Source: Lonicera japonica
Taxonomy: Eukaryota; Streptophyta; Magnoliopsida; Dipsacales; Caprifoliaceae
NCBI GenBank assembly: GCA_021464415.1
Contig: CM038466.1
Coordinates: forward strand, 33,324,833 to 33,388,832
Direction: 5' to 3'
Length of the DNA stretch: 64,000 bases
Shown: piece after piece, positions 44,249 through 54,982 of the stretch
Position numbering within the stretch: position 1 is the stretch's first letter
Layout of the letters: each line of letters opens with the position of its first letter
The notes under the pieces: generated by a model
What the model saw: only the letters and a program-made list of their open reading frames with translations
What the model was told of the DNA's origin: nothing
Database searches by the model: none
Translations under genes and position numbers: made by a program

Positions 44249-45906
44249 TGTGAGAATCCGCAAATGCGACCCCCCGGGTCTCGTCCCCGTTCGTTGGGCG
44301 TCTGAAGCGTCGGAAAGGGATTCCATCGTTCCACTTTGCTAAGAGTTGGAGTTGTGTTTAATGATTCATATCAGGTGTCCCTAAGTTCTATTTCTAGATA
44401 CAAAGAGGGTTCGTTCAGAGTCGCCAGTACGTTTTACGAGAAAACGGACAAAATGGTTATGTAAGAGGAAAGGCTACAGATAAGTCCTTTCTTTACACAT
44501 TTTGTCTGCGAAAATCAGGATTCTATAGGGTTCGGGAACTATATTACGGTTTGGGAAGGTGTTAAGCACCCATTCCGCCCTTTCGGTCTCTAGTGGTCTT
44601 TATATGTTTATTCTATGTTGAAAAACTTGGATGCTTTTACTGACAGTCTACTACTTTTCAAATGAAAACCCTAATTTTCTGGGGGGAAAAAACAGGGAAA
44701 GGGATGAAAACCTTTGTGTTCCGAGATCCGATGTTTTTATTTATTGAAAGGTGTAAGTATAAATGGCAAAACCTCTTGTTTTTGGAAAGAGTGTCTCCGT
44801 ATTATTTCCTCAGATAATGCCGATTTTCTCGTATGATGATTATTCTTAAAAAATTCGAATCTTTAATGGAACTAATTCAATATGGAATTGGAACTCTTGA
44901 GGGGAGTTCTACCAGACGTATCCCAATCTATGAAACAGATAGGATATACCGAGTTTTTAATTCCAAAGTAAGTTTTACTGATCCGGGTTTTGAAAAAAGA
45001 ATTTTGTCCGAATGGTAATGTACTTACTCTTCTGGTTTTGAAAATGGTTTTATCAGGGTCTTTTTGTTTTGAAAACGGTAGACTATTTGTAACTTGGCAA
45101 TAAGTTCATTCAATTAAAACGTGGACAAAACAACAGAAGTAAAACAAGTACACAGATACCTAATTTTAAAATTGCTAGAAGAGACTTTCTTTACCTTCCC
45201 GACGAGAATAATGAATAAGAAAGAAAATATAATCCGACGGAGAGATTTTCGGCGATAATAATCTTTTCCTTCTTCAGATATTTCCGAGAATTCGGTTCCA
45301 GAGACGGGACACGTCGAGTGTCGAGAATAGATTCTATAATTCTTCGAAAATACGACGATAGTAGAAAATACTTGATGAAAGACTAGAAAATCAGATTATC
45401 ACTTAGAATTCTCGGATTCTCCTTGCTGCCTTTGAACCCTTGGGGGTGTTGGCCTATTTATAGTGCTCGTGGAGGATTGTCGCGCGACATTTCCCTGAAA
45501 AGGGAAAGTGTCGCGCGACATGTTGGACAATGTCGCGCGACAAATGGCTGAAGTGATGTGTTCTGACAGTGTGATGTGTCAGAAAGTGGTTGGTCGGGTT
45601 CAGAGGGGTTTGTCGCGCGACATAGTGGTGATTGTCGCACGACAAACGGCTGAAGTGATGTGTTCTGACAGACTGATGTGTCAGAGAGTGGATTGTCTGG
45701 TGCAGAGGGGTTTGTCGCGCGACACAAGGGAGATTGTCGCGCGACATTTTGATCTGTCGCGCGATAATCCCTCTTAAAAACAGGTTTGTTTGGCCAACAA
45801 ACCCTTTTGGGGTAGTTTCGGGTGTTCGGGTGGGTCTCGGACCAAAAACAATAGTTCTTGTAGGTCGTTAGGGTTCTCGCGGGGGTCACGGATCTGGGTG
45901 TCTACA
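44249..45906 (-). repeat. Tat element LTR (5' LTR, right copy)
   Basis: A 1658-bp LTR with the same ends as the left one (TGTGAGAATC to GGTGTCTACA on plus). It is about 114 bp longer and clearly diverged from the left copy. Its right end is joined directly to Athila pol sequence at 45907. Confidence 0.9.
45454..45766 (-). promoter_or_regulatory. LTR promoter with palindrome cluster (right LTR)
   Basis: Perfect TGTCGCGCGACA copies start at 45478, 45509, 45531, 45611, 45713 and 45735. One-mismatch copies are at 45633 and 45755. The minus-strand TATA box CTATAAATAG is at 45463-45454, 14 bp downstream of the nearest palindrome in the sense of element transcription. This is the promoter for gag-pol. 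Confidence 0.78.
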
Positions 45907-48900
45907 CTAGCCACTTCCAATGAATTCGATGAGTGTTTGCAAGTGTTTTCCTTACTTGATGATAAGGTTCAAGATCCGAAGGAGCAAAAGGGGAGCACAT
46001 CCGATCCAACAATAAAGCTTGAGGGACAAATGGAGCTCAAGCCATTGCCAAGCAACTTGAAGTACGTGTTCCTAGGTGCTTCCAGAACCTACCCTGTGGT
46101 AATCTCTTCCGAACTCTCAAAAGAGCAAGAGGTGAGGTTGGTAAGTATGCTTAATAAACATAAGAAAGCTTTTGGTTGGACACTAGCTGACCTCCAAGGG
46201 ATTAATCCTTTAATTTGCACTCACAAAATCCACTTGGAGGAAAATGCTAAACCATCTAGACAATTTCAACGCCGCTTGAACCCAAATATGCAAGAAGTTG
46301 TAATAAATGAGGTATTGAAATTGCTAGATGCAAAAATCATTTATCCAATCTCCGATAGCAAATGGGTGAGTCCAACCCAAGTTGTACCAAAGAAATCTGG
46401 GCTTACAGTAGTAAAAAATGAACAAAATGAATTAATACCCCAAAGAGTCACCACTGGGTGGCGAGTGTGCATTGACTACCGTAAGCTTAATGAAGTAACA
46501 CGTAAACATCATTTTCCGCTCCCATTTTTGGACCAAACACTCGAAAGAGTAGCCGGGCATGAATTTTACGCGTTCTTAGATGGATTCTCTGGGTACAACC
46601 AAATTGAGATTGATTTAAATGATCAAGAGAAAACCACCTTCACATGCCCCTTTGGTACCTTTGCATATTGAAGGATGCCATTTGGGTTGTGCAATGCACC
46701 AGCAACCTTTCAAAGGTGCATGCTAAGTATCTTTAGCGACATGGCGGAAAAGACCTTAGAGGTATTTATGGATGACTTTACCGTTTACGGTAAGTCATTC
46801 GATAATTGTTTGTTGAATGTTGAGCAGGTTTTAGAAAGGTGCATTGAGAAACAACTTGTTCTTAATTGGGAGAAATGTCATTTCATGGTGACAAAGGGCA
46901 TTGTCTTAGGGCACATTATTTCGGAGAAGGGAATCGAAGTTGACAAGGCAAAAATTGAAATTATCTCAAAGCTCCCCGCCCCCAAGTCAATCAAGGATGT
47001 TCGCTCATTCTTGGGGCATGCCGGATTCTACCGAAGGTTCATTCAAAATTTTAGCACCATTGCTAAACCCATGTGCAAGTTGCTCTTGAAAAATGCCCCA
47101 TTTGAATGGAACAAGGAATGTGAAGAAGCCTTTGTAAAACTCAAGCACATGCTCACTACCGCACCCATCATGCAAACCCCCGATTGGAGTTTGCCATTCG
47201 AACTCATGTGCGATGCAAGCGATTACGCCGTGGGGGTGGTCCTCGGCCAAAGAAAAGACAAAAAGCCCGGGGTCATTTACTATGCGACCCGAACTCTCAA
47301 TGAGGCTCAAATGAATTACACCACCACCGAGAAAGAACTCTTGGCTATTGTCTTTGCCCTCGACAAATTTCGGTCCTACTTGATTGGGTCACCTATTGTC
47401 ATTTTCACCGATCATGCGGCCCTCAAGTATCTTTTCACAAAGAAAGATGCAAAGCCAAGGCTTCTAAGATGGATTCTTCTCCTACAAGAATTCAATCTTT
47501 TCATAAAGGATAAGAAGGGTGTCGAAAATGTGGTGGCGGATCATTTATCTCGCCTTTCATTCACCGACCACATTGAAGAGAGTGCTATTAAAGATTCTTT
47601 TCCGGATGAGCAACTATTCACAATCTCTTCTTCACCATGGTATGCCGATATCGTGAACTATCTTGTCACCGGAAAGATGCCAAGCCATTGGAATGCCCAA
47701 GACCGAAGGAAATTCTTGTCCGAGGTCAACCGTTTCTATTGGGATGACCCATACTTGTTCAAGTATGGGGCGGATCAAATCATTCGACGATGAATTCCCA
47801 ATGACGAGTTCGAAAAAGTTCTAAGCTTTTGCCATAATGAAGCTTGTGGTGGACATTTCTCGGCCAAAAAGACGGCCGCCAAGATCTTGCAAAGTGGCCT
47901 TTATTGGCCAACATTGTTCAAAGATGCCTACCAACATTGCAAATCATGCCCGAGATGCCAAATGTTAGGAGGGATTACAAGAAAAAGCATGATGCCGCTT
48001 AATCCAATCTTGGTGATTGAAGTGTTCGATTGTTGGGGAATTGATTTCATGGGACCATTCCCATCCTCTTTCGGTAACCTTTATATTTTAGTAGCGGTTG
48101 ATTATGTTTCCAAGTGGGTAGAGGCCCAAGCTTGCAAGAAAAATGATCACAAAGTGGTGATCCGATTTTTAAAAGAAAATATTCTTGCAAGGTTTGGCAC
48201 TCACAAAGCGATTATAAGCGATGGTGGTACTCATTTTTGCAATAAACCTTTTGAATCTTTAATGCAAAAATATGGGGTAAATCACAAAGTATCACTCGCT
48301 TATCATCCGCAAACCAATGGCCAAGCCGAACTTGCCAATAGGGAGATAAAGCAAATTCTTGAAAAGACGGTAAATCCAAATCGAAAGGATTGGTCATTGC
48401 GTCTTAACGATGCACTGTGGGCTTACCGTACGGCTTTTAAAACAATTTTAGGAATGTCTCCCTATCGGATAGTATATGGCAAGCCTTGCCATCTTCCCGT
48501 TGAGTTGGAACATAGATCATTTTGGGCAATTAAAATGATGAATTTTAATATTGAAAATGTTGGAAGCAACCGAAAGTTGCAACTTGAGGAGTTGGAGGAA
48601 TTAAGAAGGGATGCATACCAAAATGCTAAGATAAGCAAAGAACGTGCAAAATTTTTTCATGATAAATCTATTCTAAGAAAAGAATTTAAACTCGGGCACA
48701 AAGTTCTAGTTTATGACACGCGTTTGCATCTCTTCCCGGGAAAGCTAAAATCACGTTGGACCGGCCCATACATTGTTCGACATATATTTCCTTTTGGGGC
48801 CGTGAATGTTGAGGATCCCAAAACTGGCTTTGTGTTCAAAGTGAACGGACAACGCCTTAAGCCATTTTTGGAATTCCCACCTCAAGAGGAGTCCACCACT

Positions 48901-48924
48901 CTTGAAGATCCAACCTATACCTAA
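45907..48924 (+). pseudogene. Athila pol: RT, RNase H, integrase (two stops)
   Basis: One reading frame covers the whole stretch, interrupted only by TGA at 46669 (FAY-stop-RMPFG; family FAYRRMPFG, a C-to-T change of CGA) and TGA at 47791 (IIRR-stop-IPNDE; family usually has Cys there). RT motifs are VCIDYRKLNEVTRKHHFPLP, FLDGFSGYNQI, MPFGLCNAPATFQRCM and the catalytic FMDDF. RNase H shows MCDASDYAVGVVLGQ and FTDHAALKYLF. Integrase has a zinc finger ([20 protein letters not shown]), the core [24 protein letters not shown] and [13 protein letters not shown], and the C-terminal [15 protein letters not shown]. Apart from the two stops it is well preserved. Confidence 0.9.
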
Positions 48925-50301
48925 CAAGCATAGGTGTTGTTTGTATATAATTTTTACTTTAAAAAAAAAAAGAGAAAAAAAAAATTTTGCTTTATTTTAT
49001 TTCCTTCCTTTTTGGGTTTGGTTTGATAAACATGATATGAGGATTGAAATGTGGTTGTAATGCATGCATGTTATGTTTTATCTAATTTTAACCCGTCTTT
49101 TTTGTTAGTATGTACATATAGTAATTTTGCTTTGAAAATAGCTCTCTTTTGCTTCATGAAAATCGAAAAGCAAGCCGATTTCTCGTTCTCTTCACATTGA
49201 GGACAATGTGTTCTTCAAGTTGGGGGGTAATGTACTTAAACTTTAATGGCTTTTCAATTTCTGAATATTTCATGTGTTTAGAGCTTAAAAAAAAAATTTG
49301 AAAGTTTGAAAAATGATGAAGGATGAATGATAAAAAAAATAAAATGATGATGACTAGTTCATTAGCTATTGGCATGAATTCCTTGATCTAGATGGAATTT
49401 TGAGTGATAATCTACCTTGCTTTACTTCAATTAGATTCATGACCCTAGAAACGTCCCTTAAAATGTGCAAATGCTTCAAGTAGAGAAATTCTTTCGTAAC
49501 ACTTAGAGTAATTTTTATTTTGTGAAGAGGGAATTCTTGTCCAAAATTGATGAAAGTTTTTTCGAAAAGATCCTCCAATAGAAAGGACAAATGCATGGCA
49601 CTTTGAAAAACTTGGATGACTTTTAATCCTAATATTGACTTAAAGCTTCACTTGACTAAATCATAAGTCTCTTTGTCTAATATTATGGATAGGTAAAGGT
49701 TACCATATGGGAAAGGGTGAATAGCTTCCTTCAAGCTTAATAAATAAGCATAAAATGTCAAATTTTATATAGTGAGTCTGCTGCCCCCCCATAGAGATGA
49801 AAACCGCCTTGAACTAATTTAGCGAAAATTCCAAGAAAATATAAAAAAAGTGCTTAGAAATGGACAAAATTTGAAACTTTCGTTTTTGAAGGAAATTCCT
49901 CTTCCATCTCTAATGATCAAAACTCTTTGTGTTTAAATGAGAATTTTGCTAATATAAGGCTTAGCATGTGATTAAAGGGAAGTATGGGTTAAGTTTCTAA
50001 AGGAGATAAGCAATTTAGATAGTCATTCAAAACCCACAAGTCTAGAAATAGTGATAGTAATGTCATAAGCTTTGCAAATTGAACTTTTGTAATCATCATT
50101 CTCGTCATTCACCATGATCAAACTTTTGATGTTTGTAGGTATCATCACTGTAAACCTTCACGAGACAAACCTCGTCTTCTAAGGGAACTTGGGAGTTTTT
50201 AAAATGGCTTAGTGCATTTTATCAATGCATTTTCGGATATTATATATAGCTATTTTTATTTTGCTTGCTAAGGGACTAGCAAGAGATAAGTCGGGGAGAG
50301 T
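48925..50301 (+). other. Athila 3' non-coding spacer
   Basis: It sits where some Athila elements carry an envelope-like frame, but no such frame is visible. It contains the hairpin CACATTG-AGGA-CAATGTG at 49193-49210 followed by TTGGGGGGT. A purine-rich tract (GAGATAAGTCGGGGAGAG) sits immediately before the LTR at 50283-50300 and is a good polypurine tract. Confidence 0.65.
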
Positions 50302-52117
50302 TGATAAACGCTTAATATTGTCATTCATTTGCTCATTTTCGGAGTTGTTTGACGCGTTTATTTCTCTAAAACTTCTCGGTTTGCCAACTTATTTCGCGAT
50401 TAGTCTCGTAGCACTTTTGTATTTAACAATGCTTGGAAAGGCATATTTTTGTGTTTATTTTGGTGTCTTTAGAATTCAAGATAGTGGAATTTTTCATGGA
50501 CAAAAAGAATTCAAGATAGTGGAATTTTCCATGGACAAAAAGAATTCAAGAAAGTGGAAGTCTCCATGTGATTAAAGAGCATCCAAGAGAGAAAGTCTCC
50601 ATGTCCATGTGATTAAAGAGCATCCAAGAAAGAAAGTCTCCATGTCCATGTGATTAAAGAAAGAAAGTGGAATTCTCCATGTGACCAAAGAGCATCCAAG
50701 AAAGTGAAATTCTCCACCAAAAATAAACAATAAAAATAAAAATAAAAAAATAAAAATAAAAAGCATTGTTTATTATTTTAGCATCCAACACAACTCTCCT
50801 ATTTATAGTCTTCATTGTTGTGTTGGAGAGGGCACTTTTATTACTTCTCATTTCTCAATTTATAGAGAGCTTGTAATAGTTTTATTTTCTAGAGAGAGAA
50901 ATGGAGTTCACTTTTATAATTCTTGTCTCTACATTTATTATGGAGTAATTTCTTTACTAAGGCTAAAAGATGAAATTTGCAATGCATTAATTATGTAAGT
51001 TCAATTCTCATTCCATTGTTAGTATTGTTAAATACTTTTTGAATCCTTCATCTTCTCCATTTTTTCAACCATTCATAAGCTAGTAAGATAATTTTCATAT
51101 GATGATTTGACTTTGTATGCCTTGTATACATAGATCTCAAGCATTAATGAGGAGATGATACACTTGTGTATTTCTTACTAGCCTATGTCCATTCTTTCTT
51201 TGAATGAGATACTTTTCATTGCCAAGCATGATTAGTCTTTGATATTCATGGAAACACCATAAATTTGAGATTTTAATCTTTAAATACTTTAATGATATGT
51301 TGAGTGCTTTCTACACTTTATGTGATTTTTAGACTCGTCATTTTCTTAGTTAAAGTATTGCCAAAGAGGATCTTTTAAATTTATGTCATAAACAACTTCA
51401 TTAATCATTTTAAGGATTCAATTTGTATTTATCAAATAAGTCTATATAGGACGGTTTGACCTCCACCTAGACCTCCCAATCTTAGACAAATGAAATGTTA
51501 TGATTTATCGAGCTAAACTCCTTGTAGTTGGCCATTTTCATAATTAAGTCATTTGCCTAGGGGAAACTAACAATGAGTTCTTAAATGCCTAGTTTAAATT
51601 TATGCCTTTTATTTTTGTGTATTTTAAGTTTGAATCTTGGTTGATATTATGTGGGAATGGGTTGCACTTGCTTCACACCCTTTGTCACAAGATAAAAATG
51701 AGAGATACACTTGTGTTGATATTTGCTTACATCCTTTCTTTATATGGCATTTATATGGGAATGGGTTGCTTTTGCTCCACACCCTTTTGCTTAGAAATGG
51801 ATAAAATATTCAACACTTAGGAATTGCATTGAGAACTTTGAATGAGATTGATTTTACTTAACTTTGCAAAACAAATGAATTCTATAATGCCTTAGCCTTT
51901 TCTCAACTATTGTTACATCATTTTAATTTTTATTGCAAGACTTTAAAATCAACAACTAAAATCAACAAATTAAATTCCCTTACCCAAAACCTTGGACTCG
52001 TAATCACCACATCGTCTTTCCGACTATCCTTGTGGTTCGACACTTGGACTTACCAAGTATTATAACTTGACAACTTGCACTTGGGTACCTAAGCACGGAA
52101 GTATTTTCGGCGCGTCA
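50302..52117 (+). repeat. Athila 3' LTR
   Basis: It starts TGATAAACGCTTAATATTG after a polypurine tract and ends near GGCGCGTCA (52117, or two bases later). Its first 900 bp match 58915-59685. It contains a tandem region at about 50505-50705 built of CTCCATGTCCATGTGATTA-type units. The exact right end is an estimate because the left partner LTR is missing. Confidence 0.75.
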
Positions 52118-54418
52118 CAAAGTTACAACATTCTTCAATAATCAAAGTGAGGAACCCACTAATTGTATTAGCCAAAGAGAATCCTTTTAAATTTAGATAA
52201 TATTTCCCTCTTTTTAAAAATAAAAATAAATAAATAAAATAAAAATTCAATTGATTAATTTTTTGGAAAATCAATATAATGGACCCTAAAAGTTTTGTTA
52301 TTGAGAAAAAAATAACCATCAGAGAGGCCTACATTGTTAATTTTTACAATTTACTAAATGGATAATAAAAAATCATTTTAATTAATTAATTTTGTTTATT
52401 CCATTAGAGATGCTATAATTAACGTTCAAAGATTGGTTCACCCCATCTTATGAATTGGAACTAGATTTTTGCAACACCCGCAATGCGTGTGCGATGAGTA
52501 TTTCATATGGACATAAATATTTGACAAAAAAAAATTGACATATCAATGTGTCAATCCCTCATTGCTTAGAATGGAATGTGATATGCTTCTTTTAACCAAT
52601 AGATAATGACCACATTTCATTTGTTAATATTTATGTCTACTTAAAATTATTGCTCAAGACTCTTGCAAGCGCAAGAGTTTAAATCACGTTACTAACGCTT
52701 AATTATTAAAATATTTTTTGCAAACTTGCAGTTTGGAGGGGCATAATCGAAAACTCAAAAACCTAATGCTACTTCAAACTAATAAATTACTTTCTGACTT
52801 TATATAATAGTAAATATATAGATAACACTTTGCGACTCTTAGAATATGTCTTATAATATAAAGAAAAAATATTTACGGATAAGATTTACACGCAATTATA
52901 ACACGCTTTCATGTTATTTTCCCAGAATTATCTATAGCATTGATAATAATGTAGGTATGAGTAATTTTTTCAAAGTACACAGAGAAATAATGACTAGTAA
53001 CATGAAGAGTGTTTCACAAACGTACGAATTATGACTAGTAAAGAAATAATGAAGTTTTAAGCATCCAACCATTTGCTGCCGCATCAACATTACTTTAAAA
53101 CAAATGACACAATGAGGCTAGACAATTTACGCAACTTTTAAAAGAGAGACTACTTTAATTTTTTCACCAAGTTTTATATATAAAAAAAAAAGAAAATAAC
53201 ACCTGTTTTACTCTTGAACTAGATTTCATTGAACGTAATTGAATAAAAATGATTATGAATTTGAGGTCCAATATGGCTCTGGACAACTGAAACTTTTCCA
53301 TATTGCTCTTGGAAGAAGAAATAAGGGGAGACTTTAGAGAGAGAAAGCAACTAGCAGACAATGAAAACGAGAGAAAATTGATCATTATCGAATACTTGAG
53401 ATAAAAAATTAGTCGTGGTGGCCACCTCGGGCGGACCCACGATATTAAATTGGGTTGGGGGGGGGGGGGGGGGGGTGTTAGTCGCGGCCAAATTTTTTTT
53501 AGGTAACCAAATCTAAGTATCAAAACTAGCTTGTAATGTTACTTGGGTAAAATTTTGACTATTAAACTCTATGGATTTTTTTTTTAAAAAAGAGCAAAAT
53601 TTACAAATTATAAGATTTGAAACTCTGGTTCATAAAAAGTTTACTCAAAAATTTAACTAAAAGATCAACTTTTCTTAAAATTATTTTTATTAGTTACATT
53701 TGATATGTCAATTTTTATATCAAATATTTATATCTTTCAACATGTTTTTGACACGATGTAAGTACTCCGGGGGACAAAGACTAAACACTTGCTACTGAGG
53801 GACCCACTTAAAGAGTAGGATGATTGGAATGGTTTGTTTTTAGTGCTTTCAATATATAATTAAAGTCGACTAATTGAAGGGAAAATATATTGGATAAATG
53901 TACGTCATTGAGATGTATAAATACTTATTTTATACATATATATATTTCTTGATAGAATGATAAATTCGTGTTCCAATTAAAAGGAGAATCAAGGTTCGAA
54001 TTATGTTCTAGGCATATAGGCGGCCTTTATTTTTCAAATTGTGCTCCAACGATATTTTTATAAACTTTTGTTTAAAATTGAAAGAACTCGTATGATACTA
54101 ACACATTAGATGCATGTTATACAATTTCTTATTATTTTTTCTTGAACTGATGTATACATAATCTTATCACCATAAAGGATCTTAGTTTCTTGGTCTAGTT
54201 GAGTATATTTCAAGTACCGAGACATATTATTTATCCTATTAATGCTTTTTAACACACTAAAAGATGGATTAACGAATCTCAGTTAGAAGATGGAATTACT
54301 TTATCTACTCTGAATGCGATTAAATAATCATATTTGACCCTTTCATCCAACGTGTCAAACACGTGAATTAAATATAAAATTATTAATCACATGTAACCCT
54401 TTCTTCCCTATTAGTCCC

Positions 54419-54421
<3 letters not shown>
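52118..54421. other. AT-rich intergenic DNA
   Basis: No gene recognised. A G homopolymer of about 20 bases near 53455-53475 lies in a context (CGGGCGGACCCACG) resembling old hAT-like ends. Nothing else stands out. Confidence 0.5.
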
Positions 54422-54449
<28 letters not shown>

Positions 54450-54472
54450 AATATAAATATATATATATATAT
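54422..54472 (+). promoter_or_regulatory. Probable core promoter of the 54554 gene
   Basis: A (CT)n tract (54423-54449) is followed by AATATAAATATATATA, a TATA-type element, about 100 bp upstream of the ATG. A CT-rich tract next to a TATA box is common in plant core promoters. No transcription start can be seen directly. Confidence 0.5.
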
Positions 54473-54553
54473 CTCACACCTCTACGTTTAAATTCTAACA
54501 TTAATCATCCACACAATCTCTCAAACTCTTAACAAAAATAAAAGAAAATAATA

Positions 54554-54982
54554 ATGGAAGCAATCTCCTCCACTTCCTCCATCCTCACCAGCCGGAAGTT
54601 TCTCCTTGAACCTTCCAATCGGCGAAGAATGAGATGCTCTAGAAGCGTCAATATTCATGCAAGAAGAGAGAAAAAAGGCCGAGATAATTACGATGGTAAG
54701 CTTGTGGACGAGAATATGATTGTGCTTCGAATGCGGATTAAGGATATGAAGATGTCGGAGACGAGCCAAATGCCTCCTTCGGACTGGATGGAGTGGGAGA
54801 AGCGATACTTTGGAGATTACAACGAGCGTGTGTTTAAAGGTGTGGAATTGTTACAAATGTGTTTGATGAATACTAGGCCTTGTTTGGCAATAGGGATGGT
54901 GGCACTTGTTGCGCTGAGTTTGCCAATATCAGCTTGGGTGATTATTTTCAATGTTAGGGGAGTAGTGTTGGGTTTCATCTAG
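54554..54982 (+). CDS. Small plastid-targeted-like membrane protein, unknown function
   Basis: An intronless frame of 142 codons. Residues 1-40 are rich in Ser/Arg with few acidic residues (MEAISSTSSILTSRKF), like a chloroplast transit peptide. The middle has a conserved-looking charged block (VLRMRIKDMKMSE, then PPSDWMEWEKRYFGDYNERV). The C terminus has a hydrophobic span of about 22 residues (AIGMVALVALSLPISAWVII). I recall similar short proteins of unknown function across eudicots, with the PPSDWMEWEKRY block as their hallmark, but cannot name one. The ATG follows an A-rich leader suitable for plant initiation. Opposite-strand frames here are shadows. It is the only gene in the right 10 kb with a sound promoter and an intact frame. 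Confidence 0.72.
   Translation: MEAISSTSSILTSRKFLLEPSNRRRMRCSRSVNIHARREKKGRDNYDGKLVDENMIVLRMRIKDMKMSETSQMPPSDWMEWEKRYFGDYNERVFKGVELLQMCLMNTRPCLAIGMVALVALSLPISAWVIIFNVRGVVLGFI

Larger units (their letters stand above)
27017..45906 (-). mobile_element. Tat-lineage Ty3/Gypsy LTR retrotransposon (18.9 kb)
   Basis: The two LTRs (27017-28560 and 44249-45906) have TG...CA ends. Sense of the element is the minus strand. A primer-binding-site-like TGGCGACTCTGCTGGGGAT (44247-44229, minus) lies one base inside the right LTR. A short purine-rich GAGAGGG lies just inside the left LTR. Gag, protease, reverse transcriptase, RNase H, a second archaeal-type RNase H and integrase follow in order from 43494 to 36602. 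The dual RNase H and very large size place it in the Tat clade. The segment between integrase and the left LTR carries two plus-strand genes and minisatellites. Flanks are GGCTG on the left and CTAGC on the right, so there is no target duplication. Confidence 0.9.
45907..52117 (+). mobile_element. Athila-lineage Ty3/Gypsy element, 5' truncated
   Basis: The segment begins inside pol, shortly before the RT, and runs through RNase H and integrase to a 3' LTR at 50302-52117. The missing part is the 5' LTR, gag, protease and the pol start. The non-coding 3' region has the Athila-typical hairpin CACATTGAGGACAATGTG followed by a G run (49193-49228). The left boundary coincides exactly with the end of the Tat LTR. 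Confidence 0.85.

Noticed and set aside
28215..45766. TGTCGCGCGACA as a CAMTA (VCGCGB) or E2F site
   Set aside because: Each CGCG core is preceded by T or followed by A, so VCGCGB is not met on either strand, and TTTGTCGC does not fit the E2F consensus TTTSSCGC.
45790..46671. A frame running from the Tat LTR into Athila pol as a fusion gene
   Set aside because: The part before 45907 is LTR sequence; the join is a structural junction and the frame is open across it by chance.
48925..50301. Envelope-like gene expected in some Athila elements
   Set aside because: No frame longer than about 80 codons and no membrane or signal features.
52440..53523. Possible gene at 53164-53523 minus with Pro-rich stretch
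   Set aside because: The stretch comes from a G homopolymer and the rest lacks any coding character.
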